From NCBI GenBank assembly GCA_037176705.1, contig CM073896.1:22704708-22768707 (forward strand): DNA of 64,000 nt, given 5' to 3'. Position 1 is the first letter of the stretch. Every line of letters starts with the position of its first letter. Below, piece by piece: positions 59,371-64,000 of this stretch. Both the position numbers and the translations under genes were made by a program. A model generated the notes under the pieces. The model was not told the origin of the DNA. It searched no databases and saw only the letters and a list, made by a program, of their open reading frames with translations. Source of the DNA: Molossus alvarezi. Its lineage: Eukaryota > Chordata > Mammalia > Chiroptera > Molossidae.

Positions 59371-60224
59371 CACGTTGTTTGTGTGGTGTGGTCCTGAAAG
59401 TGGGAATCTAATCTTTCCATTAAGAGTGAAGTTGTTGTCTCTGGCTAATGGCAATTCTTTTTTTTTCTTCCTGCTGATGGAACTCTGATTCTGAAATTCA
59501 CACCAGAGTTATGGAAATGAAACATTCTAAAGATCTCTTCCCAAATTAAATGTTTCTGTTAAATGAAATTACTAAACATCTCCACATATGAATGTTTCTG
59601 TAACGTTTATCTGCCAAACCTTGTGAAAGAGGAAGGAAGGAAGGCCTCAGAAGAAACATCTGCCTGCTTTGTACATGTAGTGTAGTTATTCACACCGTGG
59701 TTGTTTCTGTCATGATTGGAGAGGGACTGGATTGTGGATTGATCCCATCCACAGACTGATGGGAAACCGGACCACATACTCCAGACCCATCAACAAGCAG
59801 TGGACTATGGGTAACGGAGCCGTGTGTACTGAGGATCACCCTGCTGTCTTTCTTTCCCAGCAAGGCCTTCCAAGGGTTCATTGGTTAGATTTTGTTTGCT
59901 CCACCAACTTTTCCCAGTCAGTTTTCCCTGCAGTTTTGAGACTTGCTGGAGATTAGCGGGTAAGACCCTAAATGCAATTTAAGATGAAGATACAATTCTT
60001 CGAGCATTTGAATGGAGACATTTGACCTCATTATTATTCTGCCTTCCTAACTGAACTCATCTATTGAAGACATATTTATGTCAAATGAAAATTAATGGGT
60101 CTGAAGTTTGTTCTTTTTCACATTTCCCCTAAATGATGACCATATTTTACTTTGGGTTATGAAAAACATTGGTTCAATTTTATGGCTTAAAATTTCATCT
60201 TTCACCTTTTCTATCTGCTTAACT
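59371..60224. other. unassigned sequence
   Basis: No recognised repeat. Opposing frames at 59690-59956 are short and unremarkable. Confidence 0.4.
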
Positions 60225-60365
60225 TTAAATAAGTTATATATTCTTTAATTCCTCAGTTTTCTTATCTGTAAAATGGCAAATAATGCTAGTTATAGTACTT
60301 GTTACAGAGGTTTATTTTGAGGTAAAATTAGCTAATATGTAAAAAGTACTTGGAGTAACGGTGAT
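60225..60365 (+). mobile_element. MIR fragment
   Basis: 'aattcctcagttttcttatctgtaaaatggcaaataatgctag … gtacttgttacagagg … gtaaaaagtacttgg' is the MIR core and 3' part. Confidence 0.65.
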
Positions 60366-62014
60366 TTGATTTGTAATAAGTACATAATTAAATGTTGATT
60401 ATTATATTTAATGTTATTTTTAATCAAATACGTCTTTTTGGTCTCCTAATCATCATCTTAACCAAGAATTTCTCCATTAAACTCTTGACCAATTGCAGAA
60501 GTCCTTTATAATGATATCTAGGTCTAGTATTTCCTGTAGGAAACCATGTGGTGTAGTGTGGTATGGATTCTTTTTGAAACTGAATGGACACAGTCTGGAT
60601 TTTGGCTCCCCCACTTTCTGTCTGGGGACACTGTGAGCGTGATTTATCTTCATAAATCCCTGTGAACCAGTGTTTAAAGTATACATGTTATCAGTGGAAG
60701 TTGGGTATCCCTTTCCCCACAGAATGCTAGGGGTGGAGTCCTTGGGCTATCTCGAGAAAAATAATTTTCTGAGACTTGCTAGGAGAATGAATGTTTTTTA
60801 ATTTGCATCGGATTACATCCCTGGATTTCCAAAGTCCCATTTCCCTTAATCCAGTCCCAGAAGAAGTGCAGTTGGGTGTTCAGTAGAGCTAAAAACAATG
60901 CCAGGGTCCAGAGTTTCCGTTCTATGTTGCAGCCGGGTCCAGTTCAGCATCAGGCTAGTTACAGTCCGTTAGTCCATTGTGTGTGGGGTCCACATGGCTG
61001 TGGACCATGTGGGTAAATGCCAGGAAACAGGAGCATAAGCCCCAAAAGCCAGGAGTCAAGCAAGAGGAACCAAGAGAGCACATACCTTTGTTCAGGTATT
61101 TAATAAATATCCCGAATCTTCCTGTGCTTGCAGTGGCCACACCTGTTCCGGCCAGTGACCTGTTGCCAGGTGTGACTGACAGCAAGCACCTTTGCTATTC
61201 CACCCAACTTTACTGGGCATGCCTCTGTCTCTCCCAGGTCCAGTCCCTTCCCCCAGCAATCTCCTGGGAATAGACCAGTGGCTTTATCTTCCTGGTGAAG
61301 CTGCTCAAATGACATGCCTATAATATCTGGCCTTCCCTTTGCTCCTTCCCTGTTATTGATAACTAGGTTAATTATAATGGTATCATAAAGGCTCTTACGA
61401 AGACATTATATACAGAAGGCATACCTAGCACAGAATAGGGCTGTCTTGGGCACATCTCTAAGTGTGTTCCTTTCTCATTCTGATAAAATTAAATACTCAG
61501 ACTGACATTTAAGGACTACTACCAAACTTTTCTTTCCTTTTCCTCTCTCTCCTTACTTCCACCTCCCTCCCTGCCTGCAAGTAAATAGTTGTTTGATGTG
61601 ATTAAACCTAGCCAGTCCTCTAGTTTTTTACTCTTATTGTTCATCTCTTTATTGTGTCTTCCCACATACTCTACTGTCTCCATCTCAAGCCTAGAATGTT
61701 TTTCAGATTGTCTGTGTTTTCTTTCAGAACCAAAAAATTGGTAACCCTCTGGCTGCTATGTTGTATTGGGTCAGTCCAGCTTTTTTTGTTTTAATAGGAA
61801 TGCCTTCAGGTAAGCTGAGATATGCACAGTGCACTGCAATAGCCATTGCTCCTTCACATGTGCCGGTCTCCTGCCTGGACCCTGAAGTCCCTGTGTTTAT
61901 CATGTAAATATCTCTCTTAATTAAAGCTGACATAAATGAACCAGTACCTTGCTTGCCTCTCAACTCAGTTAAAATCTTTATTGGCCCCTTTATACAATCT
62001 GACATAAAGCAGAA
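60366..62014. other. unassigned; 60700-61370 could be old LTR-derived
   Basis: 60700-61370 is GC-richer with 'gtatttaataaatatccc' and an imperfect palindrome ccacatgg-7 bp-ccatgtgg at 60990-61012. The texture suggests an old LTR, but no diagnostic ends were seen. Confidence 0.3.
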
Positions 62015-62205
62015 AAATTGAGTTTTGGGGTAAGACAGAATTGATTTTCATCTCTGCAGCTAATAATTGAATAACTTCTATCAAGGCTTCCTTGCTCATT
62101 TATAAGATGCAGAAGGTAATTCACATATACAAATAACAATTTTCTTAGGGTGGCTTTGAGAATGACATAAAAGAATGTATATAAAATAAGCAATATAGCA
62201 CCTTA
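62015..62205 (+). mobile_element. MIR fragment
   Basis: 'gttttggggtaagacagaattgattttcatctctgcagcta … ctcatttataagatgcagaagg … aagcaatatagcacctt' follows MIR order with high divergence. Confidence 0.5.
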
Positions 62206-64000
62206 TTCAAACTATAGGTATCAGTAACCACTCTGAGTCTGTTTTCTAATTTGGCAAATATGTACATTGAGATTAATCATCATTGTCTTCTTTCCAGCTC
62301 AAAAACGGTAGGGGACCCACAAATTCCCAATGTTATATGTTAACTACCATGTCTCTTGTGTAATATAGCACAGTATTTATTGTATTATATTTATTATATT
62401 ATATTGACCCTTTGTTCCTGAATATTGTGATATTTTTATATTCCGTGTACTCATGAATATTACTTTATGACATCTCTAATGCCATAGTGATGATGCAGTT
62501 TGCTACTCTTCTTGCTCTGACAATCCCTGGCTTTTTTACCTAGAAGAGAAGGAAAGAAAGACATTAACAGAATGGGAGTGTCTGCTACAGGCTCCCTGCA
62601 GGGTCCTTTGCAAACACAATTTATTCTTGGTGATGGAAGAAATCACTGGTGGAGCAGAAGTACATGAGTGTACAGGTGTGTGGTCTCCTGCAGAGAGGGT
62701 TCCGTGTACCTAGTACACCAGGCAGTGCGACTTACCAGTCTCAGACCAGTGCAGACATACTGTTAACCCAGCCACGTGGAAGTCACTCAACAAAAGCTGT
62801 CCCTGCATTAAATATAAGATGTCCAGATACAGTTGTTATTAATTTGTGACTTCCCTGGGTAACTTAGCAAGCAACTATATTTGATAAAAATGAGCTCATC
62901 AAAATCATGTCATTATGACCAATTATTCATTTTTTGCTAGGATCATAATTGTTTTTATGACTTAACAAAAGAATCAAGATCCTATGAAATTTCAGCATCT
63001 CACTAGGTGTCTTCTAACCTCCTCATCCTACATTCTAATATATGAATGACCACTTTGACATTAGTGAAGGAACAGCTTTTTAAAAAATATTATTGATTAG
63101 AAGCAAGAAACATATTTTATTTAAAATCAATGTCTTGCATTCTTTCAAGAATTTTAATTGTTTTGTGTGCAGCATTATACATAAAGCATGTAGAAGTACG
63201 CTAAATATAGAAAAATTAAGTAGATATTAAATATTCACACATCTCCTTTTTTTGTTGTTAATACATTTTTATCACTGTTTCTGGATTTCAACTAAATAAT
63301 CCATAAAAATTTTTAGGCATTCCAAATATAAGTGTTGCTCAGTCCCACATGGCCGCGGTCCACTAAATTATTCAGTGCTCTAGATAAATGTGTCAAATTT
63401 ATTCACAGGGCATAAATGAAGAGATCTAGTGCTTGATAATACAGAACTATCTTTTGAATAATGAATAAAAAATTTTCAAGGTGCACCAAGAAGGATAATG
63501 AGTAGTCCTTAACACTTTCTCTTGGTTCCAGAACTGTACTCTTCTATATTAAGATATAAGATTTATAAGAAGTTGGCTATAAACTAAAGAACAGATAGGT
63601 TTAAACAGACATTGAGTGCACTGATCAAGTTGTAAGTGGGAATTCTCGAGGCTTGTTAGATCAGCTAAAGACACTTGGGTAACTCTGGCACTTTGAAGTC
63701 TCCTACTTCCCTTCTGTCTTTATATGCAACTATCATTTCCCGATGTAATAAGTACATCATTTGGCCCAGTATTTGTGTTTCAGAAGCATCTTCTCTCTTC
63801 TCCCAAACATCATCTGCCCTGGAACATTTAGTAAAGGACACATTTGTTCCTCTCTGTCCCTGAAGCCTGCTTCTCCTTGGTACTGGCCTCCTAACTACTG
63901 GTACTTTGTGCTCTGTGGGTGGTGGTCTCCTTTTGCTACTTTCTGCCCTTAGACAGTGCCTCTTCTCTAGACTCTGAAGCACAGGATATTGTATGTCTCA
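62206..64000. other. unassigned sequence to window end
   Basis: No recognised repeat or gene. Frames of 105 codons (minus, 63665-63982) and smaller plus-strand ones overlap one another. Confidence 0.4.

Overview
This window reads as intergenic (or deep intronic) nuclear DNA from a bat. It is AT-rich, no open reading frame looks like a gene or exon, and it carries about 25 tRNA-headed SINEs of the chiropteran VES type. Ancient mammal-wide repeats (MIR, L2, old L1, MLT1-like LTRs, hAT and pogo fossils) fill in between. The VES copies diagnose Chiroptera, since this SINE class is bat-specific. I saw no Helitron, piggyBac or young hAT/SPIN copy of the kind common in vesper bats, which weakly argues against Myotis-like lineages. 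The species itself cannot be read from the sequence.

Names used below. VES-A is the long type (about 235-270 bp): head 'gccctggccggtttggctcag', tail motif 'cctcgggtgaggat'. VES-B is the shorter type (about 200-230 bp): head 'gcc(c)ggctggtgtggctcag', body 'cagtggggggcatgcaggagg', tail 'aaaatcaataaag'. VES-B2 is a VES-B variant whose head contains 'catccyatggactgagaggtc'. VES-C is a rarer short type with 'accaatgaaggcataaataaa'. Strand means orientation of the element's own RNA. Target-site duplications (TSDs) were read by eye.

Layout. 0-6 kb: decayed L1, a pogo/Tigger-like MITE, an L1 with a twin-priming inversion and two VES-A insertions, a hAT-like MITE, and an old LTR. 6-20 kb: scattered VES-A/B/C copies, a GATA/TA microsatellite, a hAT fragment and a MIR. 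20-28.7 kb: a long block with no SINE and no young L1, possibly conserved regulatory DNA. 28.97 to about 31.2 kb: a decayed hAT DNA transposon with a recognisable broken transposase frame on the minus strand. 31-39 kb: (CA)n and (GT)n, a probable solo LTR with a very young VES-A beside it, L2, and a perfect 3 x 40 bp tandem repeat. 39-51 kb: a 1.6 kb L1, an MLT1-like LTR, a 13-bp minisatellite abutting a MER3-like MITE, and an L1 3' end. 51-60 kb: a VES cluster at 54.1-54.95 kb inside an old LINE, then more L1 pieces in both orientations. 60-64 kb: MIR fragments and otherwise unassigned sequence.

No genes act together here. The biology in the window is retrotransposition history. The items most worth a second look are the hAT transposase relic, the twin-primed L1, the triplicated 40-mer, the solo LTR, the inverted 52-bp pair at 28 kb, and the repeat-poor block at 20-28 kb.
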